Shown in pieces: positions 25,001 through 40,000 of a DNA stretch of 64,000 nucleotides. The DNA is taken from contig NW_024466599.1 in NCBI RefSeq assembly GCF_017591425.1, positions 22,792,001 to 22,856,000 on the forward strand. Direction: 5' to 3'. Under the pieces are notes generated by a model. The model was not told the DNA's origin. It made no database searches and saw nothing but the letters and a program-made list of their open reading frames with translations. Source of the DNA: Ochotona curzoniae. Its lineage: Eukaryota > Chordata > Mammalia > Lagomorpha > Ochotonidae. The number at the start of each line of letters is the position of its first letter. The first letter of the stretch is position 1. Made by a program: the position numbers and the translations under genes.

Positions 25001-28000
25001 AAAATGTAATTGCTGTTTCAGATTGTGATTTCCTAAAACCTATTTCAGGTTCTTGCACGAATTGCAAATGCCACCAGGCCAACTATTCATCTGTGTGAAA
25101 TTGTGAATGAACCACAGCTGGAAAGGCTACTGTTACTTCTTGTTGGAACTGACTTCAACAGAGGCGACATATCTTGGGGTGGAGCTTGGGCTCAGTATTC
25201 CTTAACTTGTATGCTGCAGGATATTTTAGCAGGTTTGTAAGGATTTACTTTTCACGCCATATGTTGAATTTAGGTTGTCACTGCTGCATGAGTTAGTCTT
25301 TTAAAGAACTTATAATTCCTCTAAAAAACTTAAGGTTTCTTTATTGTCACAGTTAGTTGAGACCTGTGATAAATCTCCTTAAAGAGGTTGTTAATGGGCT
25401 TGGAGATTGGGCTAGTCTGTTTTATTTCTGGTAAACAGTGTGTTAACATTACTGGTTCCTTATGTGGCCTTGAGGGGATCATTGTTCTCAGTCTGCATCT
25501 GTCATTTAAGGAAAGTAGAAATACTTTGTAAGATTTTTTTTATTAAGGTAACATATAAAATTATTATAATAATGGCATCTACGTATGTTGGGCTTTTTTA
25601 CTGCTTACCATCTGTCTTTGATGTTCAAAGATAATGAGTGAATCCTAACATCCTTTGAGTAGGTGAGATCTCATTTGCCTTGGTTTCTCTTATGATAGCA
25701 TGTATTTTGTTATTTTCTAAACTACAGGAAAAAATGTGATTTAATGTGATCTGTAAGACTGTGTATTTATTATTAAAGTGATTAGGATTGTTTGCTTATG
25801 TGTAGGAGAGTTGTTGGCTCCAGTCGCTGCAGAGGCCATGGAAGAAGGAACTGTTAGTGAGGATGTTGGAGCAACAGCTGGAGACTCCGATGACTCCCTG
25901 CAGCAGTCTTCTGTTCAGTTGCTGGAAACCATAGATGAGCCTTTGACACATGACATAACAGGTAAGTGTTCATGTTAGCGTGGTCGGCAGGTCCCAGGGA
26001 CTGGGACATCTGCTGCTGCTTCCTAGCTGGGCGTTTCAGCAAGGTGATATATCAGAATTGCAGCAGCCTGGATTAGAAGCAACGTCTGTGGAATACCAAC
26101 ATTGCAGGGATGAGTCTAGTGTGCTGTGCCATGAAACAGGTCCTGTCGTGATCTCAGTGTCTCTGCTAGTATGTGCCATGCTGGAGTTAAATTTATTGTA
26201 CTTCCACCTCTCTGAACCTGTGTCTTCTCTTGGTGTGTGAATTTATTTCCTTTTTATGTGTATATAGAGTAACCCTAACAAAGGATATCAGTGTTGAAAC
26301 CTTTGTTTTACTCTTTTAATGAAGGGTAAAATTTGTCATAAAAGATACCTACTGTATAATGAATGACACATAGAGTGTCACTGAATGGATAATGTTATTC
26401 CAAACATATTAATGAGTATTCTACATAGCAGGGTTTATAGACTTGGGCCTTCCATTGTGGTGCAGTGAGCAAAGCTGCCTCCTGCACTTCTGGCTTCCCG
26501 TTTCTGAGTGCTGGTTCAAGTCTTGACTGAACCTTTTTATTCAGTTCTTTGCTAATGTACCTGGAAAAACAGCATAGGATGGCAGAAACCTGGGCCCTGC
26601 CCTACAGGTGAAAAATCCAGATAGATCTCCAGGGTCCTGAGTACTGACCAGCCCTGGCCTTTGTAACTGTTTTGAGAATGAACCTGTGCTTGGAAGATGT
26701 ATCTCTTACATTCTCTGTTTCTCTCTCTTTCTCTTTCTCTCTTCTTCCTCCCTCGCTTTCCAGTTTCAAATAAATAAATCTTTTTAAGAAGTTTATGTCC
26801 TTTGATTCAAGAAGAGCTAATAATGTTTTATTCTTAGGAAATGAACATATAATTGCAGTGGTATAATTCTTTTGTGCTGTTGAGTGTCACATTAGCATAT
26901 TTTAATTTGCTCAGTGTAAATGGTTAGAGAGTTTTAAAAACACATCAGCAGGCAAGTGTCATGTGTGTTAGTAGAATACCTTTTGGGTTACTATAATCAG
27001 TGTAAGTTTTATGTAAAACTCTGCCAATACAATAATTTTCAATTATTTTAAGGTACACCTCCTCTCTCCTCTTTGGAAAAAGATAAAGAAATAGACCTGG
27101 AGTTACTTCAAGATCTAATGGAAGTAGACATTGATCCGTTAGATATTGATTTAGAAAAGGATCCTCTTGCAGCCAAAGTTTTTAAGGTATTTTGATACAT
27201 TAGAATATTCTTCACAATATTTCTTCTCACATTTTCTGCTTTATACACTTAGAAGAGGGAAAGGTCCATGTTTGTCATCAAATACAAGTCAGTTTTCGGG
27301 GTCTTCAAGTTGTACATTGCAGATATTAGAGTAGTTAAAAAAAGTCCAGCAATGCGAAGAAAACTTACACCACTTATAGTAATGTAGGAACCAATAATTA
27401 TCTCACAACAATAAGAACCACTGAAGAGCAGTTGGAAATGCAGTTACAGAATGCCAACAGTGCAGGCTGAGCTTTTTGCAGGTTATCCTTTTGTCCTCTG
27501 CTTTGTGTAATACTTTAATGTTCTTTTAACTCATAGTAGATACTTACTACAGATGCTCATTTGGCAGAAAATGCATCAAATGTTCTTGAATGTTTTCTTT
27601 TTTTAAAAAAAATATATTTTAATTTAAGACGCAGATTTACTGAGAGAAGATGATACATAGGTATGTAGAAAAATCTTCCAGCCACTGCGTCACTGCCTAC
27701 ATTGCTGCACTGGCAAAGCTGAGAGTTGGGAATCTCCGCCTGGATCTCCCACATGGGTGCAGGGATCTAAGGGCATGGAGCATCCTCCACTAATTTCTCA
27801 GGCCTTAAGCAGGGAGCTGGATTAGATGTTAAGCAGCTGGGATTGGGTTGCCAACACATGAATATAAAGGATCACCTATTAAACCATAACGCCAGCTGCC
27901 CTGAACCCTTCTTATAAATCATTAAAATTAGAAGTGACAGAAGCTGGCCTTTGCCCAACCTTTGGCAGGCCTGCTTGCCATTATAGAGCGCGCAGATTGA

Positions 28001-31000
28001 GTTGTTGGCTGTCCTCTTGACTCTGTTTACTTGCACATACAGTCCTCATTTGCAGTGGTGGTGCAAAGTACTTGGATTTTTCCTACACTCAAGAGGAATC
28101 TCAGTATCACCCAGCCCAATCACAGTTGGCCATTGCTGCCATTAAGGGAGTGTTGCACAGGTGCTCAGACTGTTTCTCTTTCTTATTCTTTCAAATTTAG
28201 ATAAAAATTTAAGCAGCTAATAAATGAGTTGGAGATTTAAAATAGGGTGAGAATATCTAATAATCTGTGTCAGTCAAAAGATAAAAATAAATCAATTTTT
28301 TTTTTTTGCTTTTTCCTCTTTTTTTGTTTAATTTTTAAGCCAATAAGCAGTACGTGGTATGATTACTGGGGTGCTGATTATGGCACCTACAACTACAACC
28401 CTTACATTAGCGGTCTGGGAATTCCTGTAGCAAAGCCACCAGCAAACACAGAAAAGAATGGATCACAGACAGTTAGTGTTTCCGTGTCTCAGGGTAAGTG
28501 TGTACCTATATCTTAAAACATGTGCTACTCTTAAAAAAATTCTAAATTTGTGTCTACTGTGTCCCTTGAGGAATTGAGCTTGGGTGTGTGCTATCAGTGT
28601 TAAAGCTGTGCCATAGTATGGAATGAATCCACGTTGAAATTTGATTTTGCATTTTTTTTAGTCCTACAGAATAGGTCAAGCAGTCTACATTTTTAAAAAC
28701 GTTAACGACTTTCATGCTATTACATGTCTAACAAAATGCTACAAGTCACTGCAGACAATGTTTGTTATCCCAAATTATTTGAGAGTTTGTTGTTCACTCT
28801 AAGTTACAGCCTTTAGTTTACAAAGCCAGACATTACACATGAACATATCAAGAGTCAGCTTTCATTGAAATCCGGAATGTTTAACTACTGTCTCATACTG
28901 AGATCCTGTTCAAGTGGTGGTCGTTGCTCAGAAACCGGTCTCTATCAATGCCTTGGCACTTCAGTTTGAGAACTCTTTAGTGTTGTTCAGTTTGCAGCTG
29001 TTCTATGCTATCTGTCCTTGATGCTGTTGCATATTTGACTATTTTGTATAGTGGATGTCCCTCAGTTTACCTTTGTATGCTGTTTGAGGTACATCTTGGC
29101 ATTAAAAACATGGATTGTAAACTACTAAATGATCTGTGATTTTTATTTGTCCAAATTTAATTCTGTTAGTTTTAATCACTCAGGGAGGTGTGTGCCAAGT
29201 TTTCCACTGTTGACTTTCTCTTAACCTTTGTAAAATAAAATATTTGAGGCTTTGGGAAGCAGAGTAATATTTGGAAACAATATAAATATTCTTGTTTCTT
29301 ACCAAGTTTATTGTATAAAAAATGAAGTAGCTTGTTAATTCATTTAGTTATGCATTCATAATTAAGTTATGTGGAGAGTTATAATTTATCATTCGTTTTT
29401 TATGTTTTTATTCAATTTCTTATTTTCTTTGTTCTTTTGTGAAATTTATCTTTTATTCTTATGTGTGAGTACTGTGCAACTGATCATTTAAATCATGTGT
29501 GTATCATTTAGCATCATTAAGTATACTTAAATATAGTGTTGTCATTATTTATTTTAATGTTTAAATTGTCACATGTTTGTCCAGTAGGAGCTGCCTAACT
29601 CTAATGTTTGTACTTTGCTGTTTTTGGGCAAAATGTGATGCTTCATTTACTTTTACATTCCCCTGCATAAGAAATATCTACTTGTCAAAGCAGTATAGTA
29701 TTTCAGAATCTTGTTTGTGTTTTTTAATTGCTAAAGGGATCTGGTTAAGAAAGCAGGATTTGGATGCTAGAAACACTTGTGATTTTTGTGGCTGTTTCCA
29801 TGCCCTTTACATGGACAGAGAGCGAGAGAGTGTGTGTGTGTGTACATGGACATTTGCATCTGTATTTTTTTTTCTCTCCCCATAGAGTATTACTTTCTCT
29901 TTTCAGGGGCTGTATCGCTTAGTTCTGACAGAGACCTGGCTCTCATTGTCCTTAATGCATTGGCTTCTGTTATTTTCCCCTTGATGTTTTGCCTGCCTCT
30001 CTTTGTATAGCCAGACTTCTGTCTACCCACCTTGCACAGATGTGTTCGCCCTGCTCAAGCTCTGATACTTTCTGCTGGGGTGTTTTTGCTTAGTACCTTC
30101 AAGAAGTTAGCATTTTATTGCACAGGACAGAAATGAGTAATAATGGTCAAATGTGCTCTTCCCATCCAATTGTTTTTGTAGCCTTGGATGCTCGCCTTGA
30201 AGTTGGTCTTGAACAGCAGGCAGAACTAATGTTGAAAATGATGTCAACTCTGGAAGCAGATTCCATTTTACAGGCACTAACAAATACATCTCCTACCTGT
30301 AAGTAAAACTAGCCTGCTTAGGAAATTGTTACATGTAATTTATTCCTTGATTCTTTTCGGGTTTGTTTGACAAGGCAAGGACTTGTGCAAGAATTCCCAG
30401 TCTATTGTAAGTCTGAATGTATCACTTCTTTCCCATCTAAGTTATTAGTATATTGAGAACAAAAACAGTGAAATGATCAACATGAGAGAAGAGCAGGCCA
30501 GACACCTCATATAGAGCTCTGAATGTAGTTCAAAATGAATTGTGCTGTTGTGAAGTTAGTTAAATTCCTAAAGAAGACTGGGGATTAGTTAGCTGTGAAT
30601 TCTTTTCATTACAGTTTTTTGATACAGTGGTTTTTTATTTTTTTAAGATTTATTTTGAGAAGGAGATCTTTAATTTGGTGGTTTGTATGCAGAGTTACAG
30701 AGAGAGAGATCTTTTATGTGCTGGTTTAATATTGAAATGGCCACCGTAGCTGGAGCTGGACTGGTCCGAAGCCAGGATCTTGGAGCTTTTGCCTGGTCTC
30801 TACTGTGGATTTAAGGGCCCAAGCATTTGATTTATTTTGTGCTGCTTTCCTAGGCATATTAAACCTGGAGCTGGATTGGCAGTGGAATAGCCAGGCCCAA
30901 ACTGGCACCCATGTGATATGCCAGTGCCACAAGTTGAGTCTTAAGCTACTATGCCACTGCACTGGCCCCAATAAAGTAGATTTTTAAAAAGCAATGAAAT

Positions 31001-34000
31001 GCTCATTATCCTAAGAGATACATGTGGGATGCATGGGAAAGACAACCTAGAGGTCCTGCTAAGTGATCCTAGGACTGAGAGCTTTTAAGGAAATCACACC
31101 TTTTTTTTTTTTCCCCTGAAGGACTTCCAATAATGTGTTTTTGAGCCAGGGCAACTCTGAAGAAGCAGCTGGAAAGCAGCCTTTGGTTATATATAAATCA
31201 ATAGGCATGGCTGTGTTACAGACATGAATGCTTTGCTAAATTTGGCTGTATCAGTTTATAGTCATTGACTTGATAGATTCTGCTAGACTTTGTAGATCTC
31301 CACGTGTCAGGGGAGTACAATTACAGAAAGCTCTACTTTTCATCCAGGCTGAGGAGAGAATTATAGTTTAATTTTCTGACCTGTTTATAGATCATGCCAT
31401 CTTTTCTGGGCTAGAGTGAGTAAAGTGTTAGAGATAATAGGTGCTAGCTAAGAAGACCAGTTCTCTTTTTCCTCCCTGCAGTGCATTTCACAACCTGTGT
31501 CAGAAGAGAAATGTGAGGTTTTTGTTTTTCTGTATGTTAAATTGAATTCTTTCAGTTTGCACTCTTCATTTAGTTTGTGGCGCTAGAATCAAAGGAGAAA
31601 AACAAGAGGATGTTTGGTAATCTTCATCTTGGTCCACTAGTGTTGTTTCTTACCATCTTGTGATGCTGTAACCTGTGTTATAGGATCCCAGTCTACCCAT
31701 CATCACAGACTAAGCACTTACTAGAATGCCCTGTTGAAATGGTACATGCTGCTTTTAATATTTATATTTTGATTATTCTGCACCACATTGTCCCCTTATT
31801 GCATGTTATACTGTGCATAAATTAAAAATCTGTCTGAATTTGTCAGTGTTTCTCTGTCCCTCATGATATGTACTCAGTATGATTAGTTTGATGCAGAACC
31901 AGAGACATTGGAGCGTTAGAAAAGGTTGATTATAATATACAGTCAGCATTAACAATCAGAAAGTAAATAATTATAAAACTACCATAGTTTTTAAGATAAC
32001 ACCCCTCTTTTTGTTATTCCTTGATTAATTAAGAAAAACGTGAATAAAAATTATTATAAATTCTTTTCTGCTGCTAAGTGAATCTTCAGAATTTGAAAGT
32101 CCCTGGTCTTTTTGACTTTCAAGTATGATTCTAAACACAGAATTTTAAATGCTGTAGAGATTTGAGCTAGTCTAGTGTAGTGCAACTTGTTTGTTTAACC
32201 TACCACGTAACACATCTTCTGAAACTGTGTACGTAAAATCATATTTATGTTTGATTTCCAGTATCACAGTCTCCCACTGGTACTGATGATTCACTTCTAG
32301 GAAGTTTTCAAGCAGTGAACCCTACCAACCAACTTATTGTCCAGCTGTCATCTATCCCAATGTTGAATGTTTGTTTCAACAAACTTTTTTCCATGCTTCA
32401 AGTCCATCATGTCCAGGTATGACTTTGCGAAATGGTACATTTATACATGTTATTGTAGCTCAACAAAAGATGGAGTTAATTGAGAGGCTCATTCTCAATC
32501 TAATAAACTTTACTTATTTAGCTTTATTTATTAGCTTTACTTATTAAACCTTGAAAGAATATTGGAGGTAGTTGAAGATTTCAGTTCCTTAGTTATGGGC
32601 CACCTGAAACTCAAATTTTTAAGCTGTGGCATTATAGTTCTTCCTAAATCTGATTTCTTTCCTTTTATTAAGATTGATTTGAAATGCAGAGTGCTGAGAG
32701 TACAAGGGTGGGACAAGAGATGGAGAAAGAGACCTTCTGTCTTCTATCTGCAGTGGCTGTAATAGCTGAGGGTTGGCCATGCCAAAGCCAGGAGTGCAGA
32801 ACAAATCACCCATGTGAGGAGAATTGGTCCAAATATGTGGGCCATCTTGTGTTGTTTCCCAGGCACATTAGTGGGAGCTGAATTGAAAATAGAGCACTTG
32901 GGACTCCAACTGGTAGATATTGGGTAGGCAATATCTGAACCTGCTACACAACAATGTTGACCCCTAAATTTGATTCGATTTCAAGGCCTGAACCAACTGT
33001 TATTATGTATAATAAATATTTATGTAAGTGAGTTGAGCCATATTTTGTTTCATCTAAGCTTTGAGGATGTGTTGGTTTGTCAACGGAATTGTTGTAACTA
33101 GCAAGGTATTTAATAGGATAAAATGTTCATTTATTTACTTTGAAGGCAGAGTTACAGAGAAAGAGGGCAAGGCTACACAGAAATGTTTTCTGTCTGCTGG
33201 TTTCCTTTCCAAATGACCACAGTGGCCAGGCTGGGCCAGGCTGATGGCAGGAGTTAGGAGCTGCTTTTGGGACTCTAACAGGGGTTCAGGGGCCTAATAA
33301 ACATGTGGCCCATTTTGTACTGCCATTTTCTCAGACCATTAATAGGGAGCTGGATTGGAAATGGAACAGCTGTGACATAAATCAGCACGCATATGTCATG
33401 CTGACATTATAGGCGACAGCTTAACTTGCTGTACCACAGTGCCAACCCCTGTATGAATGAATTTTTTTTATTCAGGATAAGGATTCAGATGAAAGATTTT
33501 TGTTGAAACAGTGTTTCTTAATGATAATAGATACATTTTTACCTGTCAGTATCTATCTTTTGCAGTTGGAATCACTTCTCCAGTTGTGGCTCACATTGAG
33601 CTTAAATTCCAGCTCATCTGGAAACAAGGAGAGTGGAGCGGACATTTTCTTATATAATGCTAATCGAGTACCTATAATTTCATTAAATCAAGGTAAGACT
33701 TACTAGGAGGGAAAAATCCTTGGTATACTACAAATAAGCTAAGAAGACAGTTGTTACATTTGAATATGCCAGATCATTCTCATTGTGGTTACATTGTTTT
33801 AGTGAGGGAAGCCATCCCTACCTTTTGAAAAATGAACTGACTTAGTATTAGCAAAAAGAACAGAAGAATCTTTTACTCTAGTGTCTGCTAAGCCTTTTAT
33901 GCCTGTGTGCAACAGAAATGTTAGTGCTTTCTTACTCTTTGCATTGTATTTCCTTGAAGTTTCCTCTGCTTTCACTGTTCTGTTACAGCAGGTGGTGTTT

Positions 34001-37000
34001 CCCTTCCCCCAATCTGAATTAGTCCAGGGTTAGTCTCCTGGAGAAGGAAAGTTAAATTCCTATAGCATTTGTCTTATCTTTTTCCCTTGATGGATGTAAG
34101 GTATGAAAGTAAAATATATATTTCAGCAGGAAAACAGCTTGTCTTAAAGTGTTGCTACAGTGTTAAGAAAAGTTAAGTATTCCTGAGTCTTTCTCCCTTG
34201 TCTTACTCAGCTATGAAAATTTGTCTTAGTGATAGAACAGACTGGTTCGTGATTCCAGTTAAATTTGCCCCTAAAATGTATATATCTTAATATATATATC
34301 TTAATATATACATTTTATATTCTCTCTACACACATATACACACAGAGCATATAATATATATAATGTAAATACTCAAAAATATAAATAATGAATGGCAACA
34401 CCATACATGCATAAATATACACAAATGTAGTGATCTTCCACCTGTAGTTGACTCCACAAATCACCCCAATGGCTGTAGTCAGGGCCAGACCAAAGCCAGG
34501 ATCTGGGAATTCCACGTCAGTTCCTCAGAAGGGTGTTCAGAACCCCACTTCCCCCGTTTGCTGCCTACAGGCATGTCAGCAGGGGAGTGGATAGGGAGCA
34601 GAGATGGGTCTCAGTGTCAGGCACTCCCATGTGCAAGGTGGGCATCATACACGCAGGACCAAATGCCCGTTTCATATTTGTACATGTTTAATAAATTATT
34701 TGCCTTCTCCATGAGTGCTTCATTTTTGGGCTTTCCTTATTACCCAGTTTCTGTTGTGAAGTTATATTGGCTTTGATTAATATAATCTGTCCTATGTCTT
34801 GCAATATACCTTAATACTTTCCAGTAGCACATAAGTTATATAGCTATAGAAAGGTCTATAGTATGGACAGCAACAGAAATGTATGTTGTTATGTTATTTT
34901 ATGTCTTGTGGGCTGAATCTTAAGCTTTGCCACAAAATATTATCTACTCTTAATGTTTTAGTTGAATTAAATGGGCAACTGCTTCATTATTTGAGAATAC
35001 TAGTTAGTGAATTCAGTTAAAGAATAGCTGTCTTGTTTTTGAATTTTTTTTGGTTTTAAGTTTTGTAAATATTTTTTTGAGTAAAAATGTTTTCTGTTTC
35101 TCTTTTCTGCATAGCATCAATAACTAGCTTTCTCACAGTGCTTGCTTGGTATCCCAACACTTTACTTCGGACGTGGTGCCTCGTGCTTCATAGCCTAACA
35201 CTCATGACAAACATGCAGCTTAACTGTAAGTTCAAATATATTCATTTAAGTCCCTGACATAAGCGTTAGCCATCTTGATTTTTAAAATTTGGTTTTAAGA
35301 AGCAATAACATCGGCAAAATGATTGAATTATTTTAGTGTAAACTGTTAGAGAAAGCTCAGGTTATATTTGTATCTTCTTACTGATTATTAAATTGAAACT
35401 AATTGATCTCAGCATTTAATGTCAAATTTTCCAAGTATTTAGCTTATCTGTTCTTTTTAGAAATCTTCATACTTAACAGCAGTTTACTTGTGCTGTTCAT
35501 AGACATGTGACTAGATTCCCAAGTTTTCTTTTCTTGTCTTCATTTTTTTGAGGGTTACAGATGCATTGGGTGAGGTATGGCAAACAAGGGCGGGAGTAAG
35601 AGAGAGGTAGTCTCCATTCCCTACTTCACTCCACATATGGCTGCATCAGCCAGGACTGAGCCAGCCCAAAGCCAGGAGCTTCATCCAGGTCTGCCAGATG
35701 GGTAGCAGCTGCTGCCTTTCTCAAGCCATTAGCAGGGTGCTGGATTGGCGATGGAGCAGCTGGAACTCAGATCTGAACCCACAGGGGGAATGGCTACATC
35801 ACAGACAGTGGCTTTACCTGCACAAAAACCTGCCCTGCCTTCTCCATCTTAAAGATGCTTGCTGATTACAAATACCATTTTTCAGATTCTAATGCTGTAT
35901 GAAATTTTTGCGTTACCCTACCCCAACACCCCTTTTAAATTTAAAGTTGTAAAATAATAATGAACCTTCTTCAAAAGGGGCCTGAAAGTGGTTGTTTTTT
36001 TCTTTTGTTTTGCCGCCCCCCCCCCCCCCCCCCCCCCGTGACCTTACATGTTTCAGTGGTGTAAACATACTAAACCATATTAAGTAGTGTTGATGGATTT
36101 TAGTTTTCCCATTTAAGTCGAGGTTGTATTGGTTGTATTTGGTATTCTTGACTGTCTTGTAAAGTAAAAACCTCAAGTTTATTTTAGAAAGCAACTTTTA
36201 GCCATTTGTGAATATAAATCTGCATTTCATTTGGAGGTTATAACAATGTATGGATGGTTTTATAGAGCGGGCTCTGACACATTGACGAAAGTGTTAATAG
36301 AGTTTAACATCAAAGTACTGTTCTTTCTCATTTGGGATTTATTTTCCAAAACTGGAATCAAAACTACTGCTCTCTGATACTAAGTAAAGGTTTTGCCTGC
36401 TAAGACTTTTATTCTGCTCACAAAACTGCTGTTTCCTGTATATTAGTTCAAAGTATATAATGTGTTTAATTAAGTCTTACAATCAATTTCTTTGTATACT
36501 GAGCAAAATGCACAATAAACATTAATGTTTTCATAAACAGGAAAAAGGCAGGATGAGGTGTATGGTAGGTAAGAAAAATACAGAAGTTCAGCAGAAAAAA
36601 TAGAGATTGAAACTCTCATAACGAAAACTGTTATTTCGAGCAATTTATGAAACTGTTTTGAAATGTGCGTTCTGTTTCATTTTCTTTTTATTTTAAGAGT
36701 TTTTTTTTTTCCTCCCTTCACCCTTCCTTACTGTTTTGTAGCTGGATGCACTAGTGCTATTGGAACTCAGGAAAGTACTGCACATTTGTTGGTTTCCGAT
36801 CCAAACCTTATCCATGTGTTAGTGAAATTTCTTTCTGGTACCAGTCCACATGGAACAAATCAACACAGTCCACAGGTAGTATACTTTCAACTAGTGATCT
36901 GAAACAGTGCTTTTAAAGGAAAAGTTTTACTATTAAAGTATTTAATAATAATCTTTGAGTATCTGTATAAAATGTTTGCTGTTACAGTGACAGTAATTAG

Positions 37001-40000
37001 TAATTATCTTTTAGTAGAATATTAAAAGTTTTGATGTAGGTAAATGCCTTTGCAATATATTTTTGATTGTTTAAGAAACGTTAGTACTCATTAAAAAGTT
37101 TGGTAAGCACTTCAAAGTAAGAGCCCAATAAATCTGTTACATAGACCTTGACAATAAGATACTAGATTCTCTACCGTTGCCTATACGTACAGTGTCACGA
37201 CACGTATAAAGAGCAGAATATTGGAGTTGTTACTTCAACTGAAGACCTATATAATTTTAAAATACAAGGGTCAAGGAGCAGGGGAAAAGGACAGGAGAGG
37301 GCAGGTGGGGAAACCTCAACAACAGCAAAAGTGTATGATGGAAAATGAGAAGGAAGGAAATAGAGATGTGTCATTTATGCTCTGTTCTTAAGATGACTAA
37401 TCATTTTGTAGTACTAATTTTTATTTAACAAAATGATTCAAAGTTTATAAGAGTTTCTCACTATAGCTTTCTTTCACATAAATTTGTTACTGTTTGTAGT
37501 ACCTCAGTGTAAATATTTCTGCTCTATTGTATTTTCATATAAGATTTAATATTTGTATAATTTTTTTAAATGGTGGCTATTCAACATTATCTTGCAAGTT
37601 TCTGGTTTTTTTTTGCATTTGTTTGCCATTAGACACTTTCTAATTAGGTTGTATAATACAAAATAATTGTATTCCTTATTAGTAAGCGTTTAAGAAGTTT
37701 CTGGTATTTGCCAAGAATTAATCTCTGCCTTCATAAAACTTCAATTCTGGTGAATACATTTAGTCAGTAGTCATTTTATACACTTTAATTTTATAGGTCA
37801 TAATGAAATGAGTAGGATAGGGTAAGTAACAGTAGGAGCTGGGCCCGGCGCGGTGGCGCAAGTGGTTAAGGTCCTCGCCTTGCACGCCCAGGATCCCATA
37901 TGGGCGCCCGTTCTATCCCGGCAGCCCCACTTCCCTTCCAGCTCCCTGCCTGTGGCCCGGGAAAGCAGTCGAGGACGGCCCAAAGCTTTGGGACCCTGCA
38001 CCCGTGTGGGATACCTGGAAGGAGTTCCTGGCTTCAGATCGGCATAGTATCAGCCCGTTGCGCTCACTTGGGGAGTGAATCATTGGACGGAAGATCTTCC
38101 TCTCTGTCTCTCCTCTCTGTATATCCGCTTTTCCAATGAAAAAATAATAAAAATAAATCTTTACCAAAAATAAAAAAAAAAAGAACAGTAGGAGCTGCTG
38201 ATAGGATTAGGATTTCTGGTGGATGCAAAGGTGTTACTGAGTGATAATTACACATAAGCTGTGTGTATCAGTAATTCTCGGCTTCCTATTTTACATTTAA
38301 GAGAAGATACAGCAAATTCTAAAATGATGCAACTGGTCAGTGGTAAGGTAACATGCCTGGGAACATGTTGCTGTGTGAAATAGTTTTCCCTGTGTTTGGT
38401 TTATGTTTCAAAAGCAGGGGAAAAGTTGTGTAAGAACAAGCATTTCTGTTATTTTTTTATACTCTACTATTTTTATGCTCAGATTAGAAATTATAATTGT
38501 TTGGAGGATTAATGTCATGTTTTTTTCAGTACTCCTCAGACTTATTATCTGCCCATCATACCAAATTAGCATAAAGCATGTTAATTTCAGTAAGCAGAAT
38601 TGACATTCCTCAGGTTGTTTAGTTTAGATTTCATTTTCATTTCTTTTTGACGATAAAGTAGAAATTCGGGAAAACAGTGTTTTACACATTGCAAAGGTTT
38701 ATCTTTTAGTGTTAGCTTTTTTGTGTGCTTGCTTTTGTTTTATTTGACCTTTAGAAGTTAAGTGTTTTGAAAGGGAATAGTGATTTAGGTTTTCTATAAA
38801 AATCTATGCATATGTTCTTTACACAAAGATGTTCTTGCGTAATTCCGGAGATTGTTTTCTGTGATGACTTGAATAATCTAGAGTCCTTTGTTGTGGCAGA
38901 GCAGGTAAAGTCTCTGTCTGTAAAAACAGTAGTGTCCCAGATGAGCACAGATTTGAGTTCTGGCTGCTCCACTTCTGATCCAGTTGTATGTTCATTGGGA
39001 AAACAGCAGGGAATGGCCCCGTGCTTGGGTTCTTGCCACACACAGGAGAATGCGATGGCGTTTCAGGCTCTTGGATTTCGCCTGGCCCCCGTCGCTGCTG
39101 TTGCTGCCCTTTGAAGAGTGACTCATGGGATGGAAAGCTGCTCTCTTTTTCTCAGAAAGTCTGAATTTCAAATAAATAAATCTTTAATGAAGTCGTGTAA
39201 ATTATAAATTAGAATTAATCTTAACAGTTGAATATGTAATTTCTAATTTAAACATATCAGATTGTGAAATACTGTTTTCTTGATAATATGTTTTTCTTCT
39301 TATGAAAAGTTCAATTGTATAATTTTTGAATTTAAGCTTGATGCTTCTTAAATGAGTGATATATATGTGTCTCTTTAGGTTGGCCCAACAGCTACACAAG
39401 CTATGCAAGAATTTCTTACCAGATTACAAGTACATCTTTCTTCAACATGTCCTCAAATATTCAGTGAATTTTTGCTTAAATTAGTTCACATACTTTCAAC
39501 AGAAAGGTAAGTTTCAGTGTTTTCAAATGTGCTTACCAGAACAGTAATGTAATTCTCTGAGTTTTGGGAGACATAGGGATTAATCAGGGGAAGCATTTAT
39601 AATGTGTTCCCTGATTGTTTCCATTTTGCTTCTTATGACTCTCAAGTCCTCTATTCTGTAATCTGAAAGGAATACAGTCATTCACAACTTGGCTTGGTTT
39701 TAATGATCTTAGTAGTTATTACGTAAGTTTTAGTTGATGTTTATTTTGAAGCTGTTCAAATTGTTTTGGAAGGGGCAGGCATTTGGTGCTGCCGTTAAAG
39801 CATCCTTTTTGATAGTCTCATCCCCTTGGAAATCCTGCTTCATTCCTGATGCAGCTTCTCAGCAGCTTCCTGCTAATGCATGCCCTCAGATATATGGGTC
39901 CCTGCAAGCATTCCAGAGCCAAGTGACACTCTGTGCTTCTGGCCTCACATTCTGTCAGCCCGTAGTGTTGTAGGCATTTGAGGAATAAACCAGCTGGTGG

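Noticed and set aside
26700..26750. CT-rich microsatellite as a possible splicing enhancer or promoter
   Set aside because: It is the normal CT-rich stretch before the tail of a sense CSINE.
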